From Anaerofilum sp. An201 (lineage in GTDB: Bacteria; Bacillota; Clostridia; Oscillospirales; Ruminococcaceae): a stretch of DNA of 62,546 nt. The translations under genes and the position numbers were made by a program. Below the pieces are notes generated by a model that was not told the origin of the DNA, ran no database searches, and saw nothing but the letters and a program-made list of their open reading frames with translations. Position 1 is the stretch's first letter. The number at the start of each line of letters is the position of its first letter. Positions 8,016 through 16,896 of the stretch are shown here, piece after piece. The stretch is taken from contig NZ_NFJT01000019.1 in NCBI RefSeq assembly GCF_002160015.1, positions 1 through 62,546 of the forward strand. Direction: 5' to 3'.

Positions 8016-10055
8016 TCAGTCGATCACATAAATGCGCACATCGTCCGAGGTGAAGGCGGGCGTCTGCTGCGCAAAGGCGGCTTCGCTGCCGGGCGCGCCC
8101 TCGCGGAACACCACATACCGCACGCCGGCCTCCCGGCACATCTGCACCGCCTGTTCATACGCTGCATCATCGGAAAACAGCGTTTCCACCCAGGCGGTGC
8201 GCGCCACCACCTCGCTTTCCGGCACGCCCATGTTGGACACGGCGTACTTGAAGCTCTCCATATACGCGCCCCGGCCGGACAGGCCCGAATAGACATTGCT
8301 GAGCCCCTCCAGCGCGGTGCCGGTGTGGATGCGGTTGGTGGCGAACAGTCCTTCCGGCTGCCCGGCCAGCCAGCGCATGGCCTCTTCCTCGTCGTCTGTG
8401 AGAGGCAGGCGGGAGGGCGCTGCCAGCGCCGATGCGCGCATCGAGTCCCCGCCGTCCCGCAGCAGCTGTGCGCCGCCGCGGGCAAGGCAGGCCCAGGTGC
8501 ACAGGCCGGTGGCCGCGCTCACCGCCGCCAGCACCGCGAGCAGTGCTTTCAGCGTTTTTGCACGGATGTGCGACAGATTGTCCACCGCCAGCAGCGCCAT
8601 GAAGAACATCCCGCAGAAGGCGAAATAGATCTGGCTCATGGCGTAGTGGTCGAACAGGTAGAAGGCGGCGAAGCCTCCCACCGCCGCCGCATTGGCCAGC
8701 AGGCGCAGCGCGGAGAGCTCTCCCCGGACAAGGCCGCGCAGATCCCGCCAGAGGCCCAGCAGCCAGCCCGCAAACACCGGCGGGCAGAAGCAGAAGGTCT
8801 GTAAGACGGCAAAGGCCAGCAGGATGGGGCCGCGCAGCGCCGGCCAGCGGGTGCTGAACAGGCGGATATAGTTGACGAACCAGGATTTTTCCAGCGTGCC
8901 GGACGGGCTGAACACCATGCTGGAGGAGGCCCCGGCGGCGAAAAATCCGAAGTAGAGCGCCGCAAAGCCCGCCGCCAGCCCCAGCCCAAAGACCAGCGCC
9001 CCCGCGGTGCGGCCGGGCCGCAGGGCCAGCACCAGCGCGGCACAGGCCGCGGCGATGGCCACGATGCCCGCCACCGGCCCCTTGGCCATGCACAGAAGCG
9101 CAAAGCAGCACACGGCGCACCAGGTCCCGGCGCGGCGCAGGCCGAATCCGGTCTTGGACGCTGTGTGGTACAGCAGCGCAAAAGCCGCCAGCAGCAGCAC
9201 GGCGGTGGTGTGGGCGTTGATGTTGGTGAGCAGATGCTGGATGCCGCTGTTCCAGAAGGGGCTGATCCCCGCGTCAAGCAGCTTGTGCAGACCGGCACAG
9301 CCCAGCACGAACAATCCGCACACGCACAGCGCGCGCTGGTATTTTTTTTCAAACAGACCGTTTGCCAGGTTACACAGGGCAAACACCGCCCCCGCCAGCA
9401 GCAGCGGCGCGCCGTAGAAGGCGGTGACGTCATAGGCGGGCAGGCCGGTGCCCATGCACAGGCCCGCATAGAGCAGTTCGGTGAGGTAGTGGTAGCGCAG
9501 CACCACGCCCGAAAAGCGCAGGTCCTGCGGCGGCATGCCGTTCAAAAAGCTCTGCACGTTGCCCAGGTTCCAGAAAAAATCCTGGCTGGGCGTGACCGCC
9601 CCCACCGCAGACGGATGGGCGAAGGCGGAAGCGGACAGGCTGCACAGCAGCACCGCCATCCCCCACACGGCCAGCGGCCACAGGCGGATATTTTGGGGGC
9701 GGAACGTGCGCGCAGGGCGGCGCACCGCCAGCGCGATCACCGCCGCCAGCGCGGGGAGCCACACCAGCGAATGGATGCCGGACAGGCTGGCGAGCACACA
9801 CGCCAGCGCAAAGGTCGCAAACCCCCACACCAGCGCTGCCGTGCCGCGCACCGGCGCGGATGCCTCCCGGTGCAGCACGCTTGCCAGCGCTATGCCCGGC
9901 AGGCCGACCAGCAGAAGGCCGGCCAGCCAGCACCACAGGGCCCCGAACGCGCTGCCGCCCGCCCGCTGCACAACCAGCAAAGATACGCCAATACCCGCGG
10001 CCAGCCCCGCAAGGGGCAGACCACGGGCCAGGCGCCGTTGTACGGCTTGGTTCAT
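8016..10055 (-). CDS. Large polytopic membrane protein inside the purine operon
   Basis: A 679-residue protein I do not recognise. Residues about 15-525 contain some 13-14 hydrophobic segments, with a conserved-looking loop after the fourth that holds TPSQDFFWNLGNVQSFL and RYHYLTELLYAG. The last 140 residues are soluble and alpha/beta-like (MRWLAGQPEGLFATNR, then SGLSGRGAYMES), probably outside the cell. This layout resembles GT-C glycosyltransferases and related lipid-linked-sugar enzymes, but no catalytic motif is certain. The ATG lies one base after the AICAR transformylase stop with no clear Shine-Dalgarno site, so translation is probably coupled. Its place between purH and purD is unusual. 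Cotranscription is inferred from tight spacing only. Confidence 0.7.
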   Translation of the reverse strand: MNQAVQRRLARGLPLAGLAAGIGVSLLVVQRAGGSAFGALWCWLAGLLLVGLPGIALASVLHREASAPVRGTAALVWGFATFALACVLASLSGIHSLVWLPALAAVIALAVRRPARTFRPQNIRLWPLAVWGMAVLLCSLSASAFAHPSAVGAVTPSQDFFWNLGNVQSFLNGMPPQDLRFSGVVLRYHYLTELLYAGLCMGTGLPAYDVTAFYGAPLLLAGAVFALCNLANGLFEKKYQRALCVCGLFVLGCAGLHKLLDAGISPFWNSGIQHLLTNINAHTTAVLLLAAFALLYHTASKTGFGLRRAGTWCAVCCFALLCMAKGPVAGIVAIAAACAALVLALRPGRTAGALVFGLGLAAGFAALYFGFFAAGASSSMVFSPSGTLEKSWFVNYIRLFSTRWPALRGPILLAFAVLQTFCFCPPVFAGWLLGLWRDLRGLVRGELSALRLLANAAAVGGFAAFYLFDHYAMSQIYFAFCGMFFMALLAVDNLSHIRAKTLKALLAVLAAVSAATGLCTWACLARGGAQLLRDGGDSMRASALAAPSRLPLTDDEEEAMRWLAGQPEGLFATNRIHTGTALEGLSNVYSGLSGRGAYMESFKYAVSNMGVPESEVVARTAWVETLFSDDAAYEQAVQMCREAGVRYVVFREGAPGSEAAFAQQTPAFTSDDVRIYVID

Positions 10056-10056
10056 C

Positions 10057-11229
10057 TCAGTGGTGGAACAGGCGCAGGCCGCAGAAGGCCATCGCGATGC
10101 CGTATTTGTTGCAGGTGTCGATCACCTGGTCGTCGCGGATGCTGCCGCCCGGCTGCACGATCGCGGTCACGCCGCTGCGGCGGGCGCGCTCGATGTTGTC
10201 GCCGAAGGGGAAGAAGGCGTCGCTGCCCAGCACCACGCCGGACACCTTGCTCAGCCACTCCTTCTTCTCGGCGGCAGTGAGGGGTTCGGGGCGGGTGGTG
10301 AAGGTGTCGGCCCACACGTCGTCGCCCAGCACATCCTCGCAGTCGTCGCTGATGTAGACGTCGATGGCGTTGTCGCGGTTGGGGCGGGACACGTCGTCGC
10401 GGAAGGGCAGGTTCAGCACCTTCGGATGGTGGCGCAGCTGCCAGATGTCGGCCTTGTTGCCCGCCAGGCGGGTGCAGTGGATGCGGCTCTGCTGGCCGGC
10501 GCCCACGCCGATCACCTGGCCGCCCTGCGCATAGCAGACGCTGTTGGACTGGGTGTATTTCAGGGTGATGAGGCAGAGGAGCAGGTCGCGCTTCTGCTCG
10601 GCGGTGAGGGTCTTGTTCTCGGTGACGAGATTTTCCAGCATATCCTCGCCGATCTTCAGGTCGTTGCGGCCCTGTTCAAAGGTCACGCCGTACACCTGCT
10701 TGCGCTCGATGGGGGCGGGAACATAGCTGGGGTCGATCTGCACCACGTTGTAGCCGCCCTTGCGTTTGGCTTTCAGGATGGCCAGCGCCTCGGGGGTGTA
10801 GCCGGGGGCGATGATGCCGTCGCTCACCTCTTTTTTCACGATGAGGGCGGTGCTCTCGTCGCACACGTCGCTGAGGGCGATCCAGTCGCCGAAGCTGCTC
10901 ATGCGGTCGGCGCCGCGGGCGCGGGCATAGGCGCAGGCCAGCGGGCTGAGCTGCATGCCCTCCACATGGTACATCTTCTCCAGCGTCTCATCCAGCGGCA
11001 GGCCCAGCGCCGCGCCGGCGGGGGATACATGTTTGAAGGAAGCGGCGGCGGGCAGGCCGGTGGCCTCTTTTAGCTCCTTGACCAGCTGCCAGCTGTTCAG
11101 GGCGTCCAGGAAGTTGATGTAGCCGGGCTTGCCGTTCAGCACGGTGACGGGCAGCTCGCCCTCCTCCATGAAGATGCGGGCGGGTTTCTGGTTGGGGTTG
11201 CAGCCGTATTTCAGTTCCAGTTCGGTCAT
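10057..11229 (-). CDS. purH: AICAR transformylase, lacking the IMP cyclohydrolase domain
   Basis: A 390-residue protein that formylates AICAR with 10-formyl-tetrahydrofolate to give FAICAR. It corresponds to the C-terminal transformylase part of PurH: LKYGCNPNQKPA at the start, FKHVSPAGAAL near residue 65, and SNSVCYAQGGQVIGVGAGQQSR near residue 225. The approximately 190-residue cyclohydrolase domain of bifunctional PurH (about 510-540 residues) is absent. The next gene upstream supplies that activity as a separate protein. ATG at 11227-11229 is chosen because GGGGAG lies six bases upstream, rather than the ATG at 11253. Confidence 0.93.
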   Translation of the reverse strand: MTELELKYGCNPNQKPARIFMEEGELPVTVLNGKPGYINFLDALNSWQLVKELKEATGLPAAASFKHVSPAGAALGLPLDETLEKMYHVEGMQLSPLACAYARARGADRMSSFGDWIALSDVCDESTALIVKKEVSDGIIAPGYTPEALAILKAKRKGGYNVVQIDPSYVPAPIERKQVYGVTFEQGRNDLKIGEDMLENLVTENKTLTAEQKRDLLLCLITLKYTQSNSVCYAQGGQVIGVGAGQQSRIHCTRLAGNKADIWQLRHHPKVLNLPFRDDVSRPNRDNAIDVYISDDCEDVLGDDVWADTFTTRPEPLTAAEKKEWLSKVSGVVLGSDAFFPFGDNIERARRSGVTAIVQPGGSIRDDQVIDTCNKYGIAMAFCGLRLFHH

Positions 11230-11245
11230 GATCTCTTCTCCCCTC

Positions 11246-11971
11246 TTATTCACAAACAGCGTCGTACTTGTTGAAAATGCGGTCCTTCACCTCGCCGCTC
11301 TCCAGCGAGATGCTGCGCACGAACAGGCTCACCTTGTTGTCGGCGTTCAGGTTGGCCCACAGGTCGGCCGCGAACTGCTCCACGTCCTCGCAGACGGCCA
11401 CCTTTTCCGGCTCACCCTCAAAGCTGGGGATGGGGCTGCCGTCGCACTTGTAGGTGTGGATGAAGTGGCCTTCGCCGGCCACCGGCTGGGGGTACTCGAA
11501 GAAGTAGCGGCGGGTGCTCTCGCCGTTGCCGTCGGCGCTTTTCAGGATCGACAGCTTATACCGCATGCCGTCCTCGCGCAGATGCACCAGACCGCTGATG
11601 CGGGGGGTCCAGTTGGGGCCGTCCGGCTCGAAGGTGCGGGTGCGCAGAGCGTCCTCGAAGCTCTTGCCGTCCTTCATGAAGTCGTAGATGGTGTTGGTCT
11701 GGTCGCCGTTGGTGACGATGTGGCAGTTGTCCAGCGTCAGCACCGGATTGTAGATGATCAGGCTGGGGTCCTCCAGCTTGGCGGGGTCGGCCGCGACGGT
11801 GCGGATGCCGCCCTCGATGGGGTCAAAAATGCGGTTGCGGCTGTTGGCGCTGCGGCCCATGATGAAATAGGCGATCACGGCGGTCTTTCCGCTGGGGACA
11901 AGGCCCAGCACGATGCCGCGGCCGGGATAGGCATTCTCGCGCACCAGCGCGTTCAGATCAAAGGTCTGCAT
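11246..11971 (-). CDS. purO: IMP cyclohydrolase, PurO type
   Basis: A 241-residue protein that closes FAICAR to IMP, the last step of the pathway. It resembles the archaeal-type PurO family, seen by GRGIVLGLVPSGKTAVIAYFIMGRS at the start and NRIFDPIEGGIRT and YNPVLTL after it. It pairs with the cyclohydrolase-less PurH encoded 16 bases downstream. Two ATG codons compete: the one at 11969-11971 is nine bases from AGGAGG, the one at 11975-11977 only three, so the inner one is chosen. Confidence 0.9.
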   Translation of the reverse strand: MQTFDLNALVRENAYPGRGIVLGLVPSGKTAVIAYFIMGRSANSRNRIFDPIEGGIRTVAADPAKLEDPSLIIYNPVLTLDNCHIVTNGDQTNTIYDFMKDGKSFEDALRTRTFEPDGPNWTPRISGLVHLREDGMRYKLSILKSADGNGESTRRYFFEYPQPVAGEGHFIHTYKCDGSPIPSFEGEPEKVAVCEDVEQFAADLWANLNADNKVSLFVRSISLESGEVKDRIFNKYDAVCE

Positions 11972-11994
11972 GTGCATTTTCCTCCTTGTATCGT

Positions 11995-12591
11995 TCAAAC
12001 ATCCAGCTTTTCGCAGACGGAGGCCACCGCGGCGGGCAGCAGCTTCCACTCGGCTTCCACCATCACGCGCTTTTGCAGCGTTTCGGGGGTGTCGTCCTCG
12101 TGCACCTCCACCGCCTTCTGGGCGATGATGGCGCCGCCGTCGCACACCTCGTTGACGAAGTGCACGGTGGCGCCGGTGACCTTCACGCCCCTTTCCAGCG
12201 CGGCCTCATGCACGCGCAGGCCGTAGAACCCCTCGCCGCAGAAGCTGGGGATCAGGCTGGGGTGGACGTTCAGGATGCGGTCGGGATAGGCCGCGATGAC
12301 TTTGTGGCCCAGGATGGACAGAAAGCCCGCCAGCACCACGAGATCGATGTGGCGGCTGTGCAGCGTTTCGAGCAGCGCGTCGTCGAATTCCTCGGCGGTG
12401 GCGTAGTCTTTCCGGCGCACCACCGCGCTTTCCACGCCCGCCTTTGCGGCGCGCTCCAGCGCGTAGACACCGGGGCGGCTGGCCACCACCAGCGTCACCC
12501 TGCCGTGGGGGTTCTCCCCGCGGGCTTCGCTGTCGAGGATGGCCTGCAGGTTGGTGCCGCCGCCCGACACCAGCACGGCGATGTTCAGCAT
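11995..12591 (-). CDS. purN: Phosphoribosylglycinamide formyltransferase
   Basis: A 198-residue enzyme that formylates GAR using 10-formyl-tetrahydrofolate. Motifs: [12 protein letters not shown] at residue 8, the catalytic [12 protein letters not shown] (Asn108, His110), and [17 protein letters not shown] with the catalytic Asp151. Length is usual. The start overlaps the purM stop by seven bases, indicating coupled translation. Confidence 0.95.
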   Translation of the reverse strand: MLNIAVLVSGGGTNLQAILDSEARGENPHGRVTLVVASRPGVYALERAAKAGVESAVVRRKDYATAEEFDDALLETLHSRHIDLVVLAGFLSILGHKVIAAYPDRILNVHPSLIPSFCGEGFYGLRVHEAALERGVKVTGATVHFVNEVCDGGAIIAQKAVEVHEDDTPETLQKRVMVEAEWKLLPAAVASVCEKLDV

Positions 12592-13622
12592 ACTTCCACG
12601 CCTTTCTCGCCGCCGGCGATCTCGCCCATGATGTAGGCGTCCTGGCCGTTGGCCTTGAATACGCGCACGGCCTCGTCGGCGGAAGCGCCGTCCACGATCA
12701 CGGCCATGCCCACGCCCATGTTGAAGGTGTTGAACATGTCGCGCTCGGGGATGTTGCCCACCCTCTGGATCAGGTCGAAGATGGGCAGAACCTTCAGGCT
12801 GGCCTTGTCGATGCGGGCGCAGCAGCCGTCGGCCAGCGCGCGGGGGATGTTCTCGTAGAAGCCGCCGCCGGTGATGTGGCTGATGGCGCGCACCGGCACG
12901 GCGTCGATGGCGGCCAGCGCGGGCTTGACATAGATCCTGGTGGGCTCCAGCAGCGCCTCGCCCAGCGTGCGGCCCAGCTCGGCGGAATAGCGGTCCAGGC
13001 CCTTGTTCTCCAGGTCGAACACGCGGCGCACCAGGCTGAAACCGTTGGAGTGCACGCCGGTGGAGGGCAGCGCGATGATGGCGTCGCCCGCCTTCATGGT
13101 GTTGACGTCCAGGATCTTGGTCTTTTCCACCGCGCCCACCGTGAAGCCGGCCAGATCGTACTCGTCCTCGGGGTAGAAGCCGGGCATCTCGGCGGTCTCG
13201 CCGCCCACCAGCGCACAGCCGGCCTGCACACAGCCCTCGGCCACGCCGGCCACGATGGCGGCGATCTTTTCGGGCACGTTCTTGCCGCAGGCGATGTAGT
13301 CCAGGAAGAGCAGCGGCTTGGCGCCGCAGGCCAGCACGTCGTTCACGCACATCGCAACGCAGTCGATGCCCACGGTGTCGTGCTTGTCCATCATAAAGGC
13401 GATCTTCAGCTTGGTGCCCACACCGTCGGTGCCGCTGACCAGCACCGGGTGCGGCATGTTGGTGATGTCCAGCTCGAACAGGCCGCCGAAGCCGCCCAAG
13501 CCGCCCAGCACGCCGCTGGTCATGGTGCGGGCCACATGCGCTTTCATCAGTTCCACGGCCTTGTATCCGGCGGTGATGTCCACGCCGGCCGCCTTATAGC
13601 TCTCGGAAAAACTTTTCTCCAT
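12585..13622 (-). CDS. purM: Phosphoribosylformylglycinamidine cyclo-ligase
   Basis: A 345-residue AIR synthetase that closes FGAM to AIR with ATP. The order of motifs is typical: [43 protein letters not shown] and [24 protein letters not shown] precedes the ATG. It overlaps purN and follows purF by 26 bases. Confidence 0.96.
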   Translation of the reverse strand: MEKSFSESYKAAGVDITAGYKAVELMKAHVARTMTSGVLGGLGGFGGLFELDITNMPHPVLVSGTDGVGTKLKIAFMMDKHDTVGIDCVAMCVNDVLACGAKPLLFLDYIACGKNVPEKIAAIVAGVAEGCVQAGCALVGGETAEMPGFYPEDEYDLAGFTVGAVEKTKILDVNTMKAGDAIIALPSTGVHSNGFSLVRRVFDLENKGLDRYSAELGRTLGEALLEPTRIYVKPALAAIDAVPVRAISHITGGGFYENIPRALADGCCARIDKASLKVLPIFDLIQRVGNIPERDMFNTFNMGVGMAVIVDGASADEAVRVFKANGQDAYIMGEIAGGEKGVEVC

Positions 13623-13648
13623 GATCTTCCTCCTTGGATGGGTGGGGA

Positions 13649-15097
13649 TTATTCAGACAGTTTGCGGTCACATTTATCTTTTTCACAGCTGCAGTTGCTG
13701 CAATCCACGGGGTATTCGCCGGTGAAACAGCCCACGCAGAAGTCCAGGTCGCAGCCCTCGGGGATCTTCTTGACGCTGTCCACGCTGAGGAAGCCCAGGC
13801 TGTCCACCCCGATCATCTCGGCGATCTCCTCGGTGCTGTGGTTGACGGCGATCAGGTTCTCGCGGCTGTCCACGTCGGTGCCGAAGTAGCAGGGATACAG
13901 GAACTTGGGGCTGGAGGCGCGGAAATGCACCTCGGTGGCGCCCGCGTCGCGCAGCAGCTGGACCACCTGCTTGGAGGTGGTGCCGCGCACGATGGAATCG
14001 TCCACCAGCACCACGCGCTTGCCGCGCACGGTGTCGGCGATGGGGTTCAGCTTGATGCGCACGGTGTTCTCGCGCAGCTTCTGGTCCGGCTGGATGAAGG
14101 TGCGGCCGATGTATTTGTTTTTCAAAAAGCCGATGCCGTAGGGGATGCCGCTCTGCTGTGCAAAGCCCAGCGCGGCGTCCAGGCCGGAGTCGGGCGCACC
14201 GATGACCACATCGGCCTGCACCGGGCACTCCAGGGCCAGCAGCGCACCGGCGCGGCGGCGCGCCTTATGGACGCTGGCGCCGTCCACCACGCTGTCGGGG
14301 CGGGCAAAGTAGACGAACTCGAACACGCACAGGCCGGTCTTGCCGCCGCAGCGGCTGTCGTCGCTGCGCAGGCCGTTCTCGTCGATCACCACGATCTCGC
14401 CGGGCTTGATGTCGCGCTCGAAGGTGCCGTTGATGCTGTGGATGGCGCAGCTCTCGCTGGCCACCAGCCAGGCGTCGCCCTTGCGGCCCAGGCACAGGGG
14501 GTGGAAGCCCTTGCGGTCGCGCGCGGCGATGATCTTGCGGGGGCTCATCACCACCAGGCTCACCGCGCCCTCCAGCTCGTCCATCGCCAGGCTGACGGCC
14601 TGCTCGATGCTGCCGGTTTTCAGGCGGTGGCGGGTGATGGCGTAGGCGATGACCTCGGCGTCGGTGCCGGTGTGGAAGATGGCGCCGTCCAGCTCGTATT
14701 TTTCACGCAGGGCCGCGCCGTTCAGCAGCGCGCCGTTGAAGCCCAGCGCCATGCTGCCCTTGACGTGGCGCACCACCAGCGGCTGCGCCTCGCTGCGGCG
14801 GGGGATGCCCGCCTTGGCATAGCGGCAGTGGCCCAGCGCCATCCGGCCGTGCTGGGGCAGAGACATCATCACGTCGCGGGTGAACACGTCGTTCACCAGG
14901 CCCAGGTCGCGGTGGTAGCTGATGACGCCGTCGTCGTTGATGGCCATGCCGCAGCTCTCCTGGCCGCGGTGCTGCAGCGCATACAGGGCGTGGTAGGTGT
15001 CGGCCACCACGTTCTCCTCCAGGCTCTTGTCATACACGGCAAACACGCCGCACTCCTCGTGCAGTTTCTCGCTGCGGTACTGTTCCATTTCCATCAT
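13649..15097 (-). CDS. purF: Amidophosphoribosyltransferase
   Basis: A 482-residue enzyme that makes phosphoribosylamine from PRPP and glutamine, the committed step of purine synthesis. The glutaminase nucleophile is Cys16 after a short propeptide ending in HEE, which implies the processed Bacillus-type form. The PRPP site is [16 protein letters not shown] near residue 360. The late cysteines ([23 protein letters not shown]) suggest a 4Fe-4S cluster, consistent with an anaerobe. GGGAG lies eight bases ahead of the chosen ATG; a second ATG follows directly. Confidence 0.96.
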   Translation of the reverse strand: MMEMEQYRSEKLHEECGVFAVYDKSLEENVVADTYHALYALQHRGQESCGMAINDDGVISYHRDLGLVNDVFTRDVMMSLPQHGRMALGHCRYAKAGIPRRSEAQPLVVRHVKGSMALGFNGALLNGAALREKYELDGAIFHTGTDAEVIAYAITRHRLKTGSIEQAVSLAMDELEGAVSLVVMSPRKIIAARDRKGFHPLCLGRKGDAWLVASESCAIHSINGTFERDIKPGEIVVIDENGLRSDDSRCGGKTGLCVFEFVYFARPDSVVDGASVHKARRRAGALLALECPVQADVVIGAPDSGLDAALGFAQQSGIPYGIGFLKNKYIGRTFIQPDQKLRENTVRIKLNPIADTVRGKRVVLVDDSIVRGTTSKQVVQLLRDAGATEVHFRASSPKFLYPCYFGTDVDSRENLIAVNHSTEEIAEMIGVDSLGFLSVDSVKKIPEGCDLDFCVGCFTGEYPVDCSNCSCEKDKCDRKLSE

Positions 15098-15149
15098 TGG
15101 TATAACTCCCTTTCTCCCTGCTGTGCAAAACTGTTGCGGATCGTTTCCG

Positions 15150-15641
15150 TCAGGCCAGAGCGGCCTGGAGTTTTTGGTCTTTCTCGGCGATCTGGGCGGC
15201 CATCGCCTCGCGGTCGGCGTCCAGCCTGGCGGCCAGCTCGTCGTCGGACAGGGCCAGCATCTGGGCGGCCAGCACCGCGGCGTTCTTGGCGCCGTTGATG
15301 GCCACGGTGGCAACCGGGATGCCGCTGGGCATCATGACGGTGGCCAGCAGCGCGTCCAGACCGTCCATCGCGCCGCCCTTGACCGGGATGCCGATCACCG
15401 GCAGGGTGGTGTTCGCGGCCAGTGCGCCGGCCAGATGGGCGGCCATGCCGGCGGCGGCGATGATGGCGCCGAAGCCGTTTGCGCGGGCGTTCCGGCTGAA
15501 GTCGGCGGCGGCGGCCGGGGTGCGGTGCGCGCTCATCACGTGGGCCTCAAAGGGGATGCCCAGACGGCGCAGCTCGTCGCACGCGGGCTTTACCACGGGC
15601 AGGTCGCTGTCGCTGCCCATAATGATCGCAATTTTTTTCAT
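15150..15641 (-). CDS. purE: 5-(carboxyamino)imidazole ribonucleotide mutase
   Basis: A 163-residue class I PurE (N5-CAIR to CAIR). The motif [13 protein letters not shown] at the start, SAHRTP near residue 42 and the [15 protein letters not shown] stretch are diagnostic. AAGGAG lies seven bases before the ATG. No purK gene for the partner N5-CAIR synthetase is in the window. It is the first enzyme gene of the operon, 92 bases after the small Cys-rich ORF. Confidence 0.95.
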   Translation of the reverse strand: MKKIAIIMGSDSDLPVVKPACDELRRLGIPFEAHVMSAHRTPAAAADFSRNARANGFGAIIAAAGMAAHLAGALAANTTLPVIGIPVKGGAMDGLDALLATVMMPSGIPVATVAINGAKNAAVLAAQMLALSDDELAARLDADREAMAAQIAEKDQKLQAALA

Positions 15642-15684
15642 ATCGTTTCTCCTTCCGCTGGTGGCCGGGGCCGGCCGCTTTTGC

Positions 15685-15735
15685 AAAAATAAAAAAGGCA
15701 ATGGCGCCTTTCACGGATACACCACAGCCTTTTTA
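15685..15735 (-). promoter_or_regulatory. Possible attenuator before purE: two competing hairpins
   Basis: On the minus strand, AAAGGC (15711-15706) can pair with GCCTTT (15699-15694), followed by TTTATTTTT: a weak terminator. An upstream AAAAAGGC (15734-15727), which overlaps the stop codon of the Cys-rich ORF, can pair with the same GCCTTTTT arm instead. A ribosome at the stop codon would cover the upstream arm. The stems are short and AT-rich, so this is only suggestive. Confidence 0.35.
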
Positions 15736-15867
15736 TGCCGATAATATGGAATTTTGCTTACACTTTGCCCCTGCTTTGGCAAAACCGGGATGACAGGGCA
15801 GCCCGCACCAGCAGTTCATCTGGCACGCACAGCCGCCGCGGCCGCAAAACAGCCCGCCGTAGATCAT
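15733..15867 (-). CDS. Cysteine-rich 44-residue peptide heading the purine operon
   Basis: The ORF has AAAGGAG eight bases before its ATG and lies between a good promoter (15936-15964) and purE, so it should be translated. The product has seven cysteines in 44 residues (8, 13, 15, 19, 21, 25, 36) and begins MIYGGLFCGRGGCAC. It has no signal peptide. Possible roles are a leader peptide whose translation tunes purE expression, a small metal or iron-sulfur binding protein, or a modified peptide. I recognise no family and find no maturase nearby. Confidence 0.6.
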   Translation of the reverse strand: MIYGGLFCGRGGCACQMNCWCGLPCHPGFAKAGAKCKQNSILSA

Positions 15868-15935
15868 TGCACAGGCTCCTTTCCCCTGCCGGACACCTTT
15901 GTCCCGCGCAGGCAAACAGCAAAATACCTATCCTA

Positions 15936-15964
15936 ATCATAGTGGTTTTCGCCGGGAAAATCAA
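15936..15964 (-). promoter_or_regulatory. Promoter of the purine operon
   Basis: TTGATT, 17 bases, TATGAT on the minus strand. Transcription would start near 15929, giving an approximately 60-base untranslated leader before the Cys-rich ORF and then purE onward. I do not see a purine or PRPP riboswitch in 15642-15930. Confidence 0.75.
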
Positions 15965-16042
15965 GCCGCTTTGCCGCCCCGCACGGCAAATTTGGCGCAA
16001 AGCAACAAACCGCACAAAAAGCGGATGCGTTTTTTGTCGAAA

Positions 16043-16534
16043 TCACGAAGGCTCTCCGGCGGTGAGCGGGGCGGTCTGCGCGCGGATGACGGCCAGCAGA
16101 TCGGCCGGTGCAAGCTGGATCTGGGTGCCGATCTTTCCCGCGCTCACCATCACCGACGGCTGGGCCAGCACGCTCTCGTCGAACACCGTCACAAACTGTT
16201 TTTTCATCCCCACCGGGCTGCACCCGCCCCGCACATAGCCGGTGGTTTTCAGCAGGTCGGCCACATGCAGCATGGCAACGCTCTTTTCGCCCACCGACCG
16301 GGCGGCTTTTTTCAGGTCCAGCTCCTTCGCCACCGGGATGACGAACACATAAAAACTGCCGCCGGCGCCTTTGGTCACCAGCGTCTTGAACACCTGCGCC
16401 GGGTCCTGCCCCAGCAGGGCGGCCACGCTCGCGCCGTCCACCGCCTCGCCGTCGCGGTGGGAATATTCGTGCACCTGATAGGGGATCTTCGCCTTGTCCA
16501 GAAGGCGCATCGCATTTGTTTTTGGCTGTGCCAT
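16043..16534 (-). CDS. ybaK: Cys-tRNA(Pro)/Cys-tRNA(Cys) deacylase
   Basis: A 163-residue YbaK/EbsC-family editing enzyme that removes cysteine from mischarged tRNA-Pro. The fold is recognised by VFKTLVTKG (with the conserved Lys), FYVFVIPVAKELDLKKAAR, and GYVRGGCSPVGMKK near residue 100. Length is standard. It has its own promoter and is separate from the purine operon. Confidence 0.93.
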   Translation of the reverse strand: MAQPKTNAMRLLDKAKIPYQVHEYSHRDGEAVDGASVAALLGQDPAQVFKTLVTKGAGGSFYVFVIPVAKELDLKKAARSVGEKSVAMLHVADLLKTTGYVRGGCSPVGMKKQFVTVFDESVLAQPSVMVSAGKIGTQIQLAPADLLAVIRAQTAPLTAGEPS

Positions 16535-16594
16535 AGACTGTTTCCTTCTTTTCCTTGCCTGGATTTTTGCGGGATGAACGCTTCCCTTTTCCCT

Positions 16595-16623
16595 ATCTTA
16601 GCACGCCTTCGTGCGCGGCGCAA
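16595..16623 (-). promoter_or_regulatory. Promoter of ybaK
   Basis: TTGCGC, 17 bases, TAAGAT on the minus strand, about 60 bases ahead of the ybaK start. Divergent from the aroF promoter 14 bases away. Confidence 0.55.
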
Positions 16624-16636
16624 GACAAAAACGCGC

Positions 16637-16665
16637 TTGACAAGCCGCCCGCCGCGGGGTATACT
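16637..16665 (+). promoter_or_regulatory. Promoter of the aroF leader
   Basis: TTGACA, 17 bases, TATACT. Transcription would start near 16672, 27 bases before the leader-peptide ATG. Confidence 0.88.
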
Positions 16666-16698
16666 GAACACAAGTTTTCCGCATAGGGAGGACCAAAT

Positions 16699-16797
16699 AT
16701 GAACCGTCCGTTCGCAGCGTATTGTTATTTTTGCGGCTTTTGCTGTTATTATGGCAAGGGCCTTGTTTGCTGTGGACAGGAGGGCGCGCCGGCATAG
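16699..16797 (+). CDS. aroF leader peptide, rich in Tyr, Phe and Cys
   Basis: A 32-codon ORF with AGGGAGG seven bases before the ATG. Residues 5-18 contain four Tyr and three Phe (FAAYCYFCGFCCYY), and the peptide also has six Cys. It sits between a consensus promoter and an intrinsic terminator, directly before the DAHP synthase gene. The arrangement is that of a ribosome-stalling leader: lack of charged Tyr- or Phe-tRNA would halt the ribosome in the aromatic codons and free the antiterminator. Control by Cys is a second possibility. Function is inferred from layout. Confidence 0.8.
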   Translation: MNRPFAAYCYFCGFCCYYGKGLVCCGQEGAPA

Positions 16798-16809
16798 TCC
16801 GGCACCGCA

Positions 16810-16875
16810 CGGTTTTTGCAGACGCCAAGCAAAACCGGAGACCCGCCGCACAGCGGGCCTCCGGTTTTTTTATTT
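16810..16875 (+). terminator. Attenuator: terminator with competing antiterminator
   Basis: Terminator: AAACCGGAG (16832-16840) pairs with CTCCGGTTT (16859-16867), with an inner CCCGC/GCGGG stem, then seven T. Antiterminator: CGGTTTTTGC (16810-16819) can pair with GCAAAACCG (16829-16837), which removes the 5' arm of the terminator. A ribosome resting at the leader stop (16795-16797) would partly cover the antiterminator arm. Confidence 0.82.
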
Positions 16876-16896
16876 TCACAAGAGGGGGAAATCGTT

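Noticed and set aside
15642-15935. Purine or PRPP riboswitch before purE
   Set aside because: I could not find the conserved purine-aptamer loops or a guanidine-like PRPP motif; only a short ORF and weak hairpins are visible.
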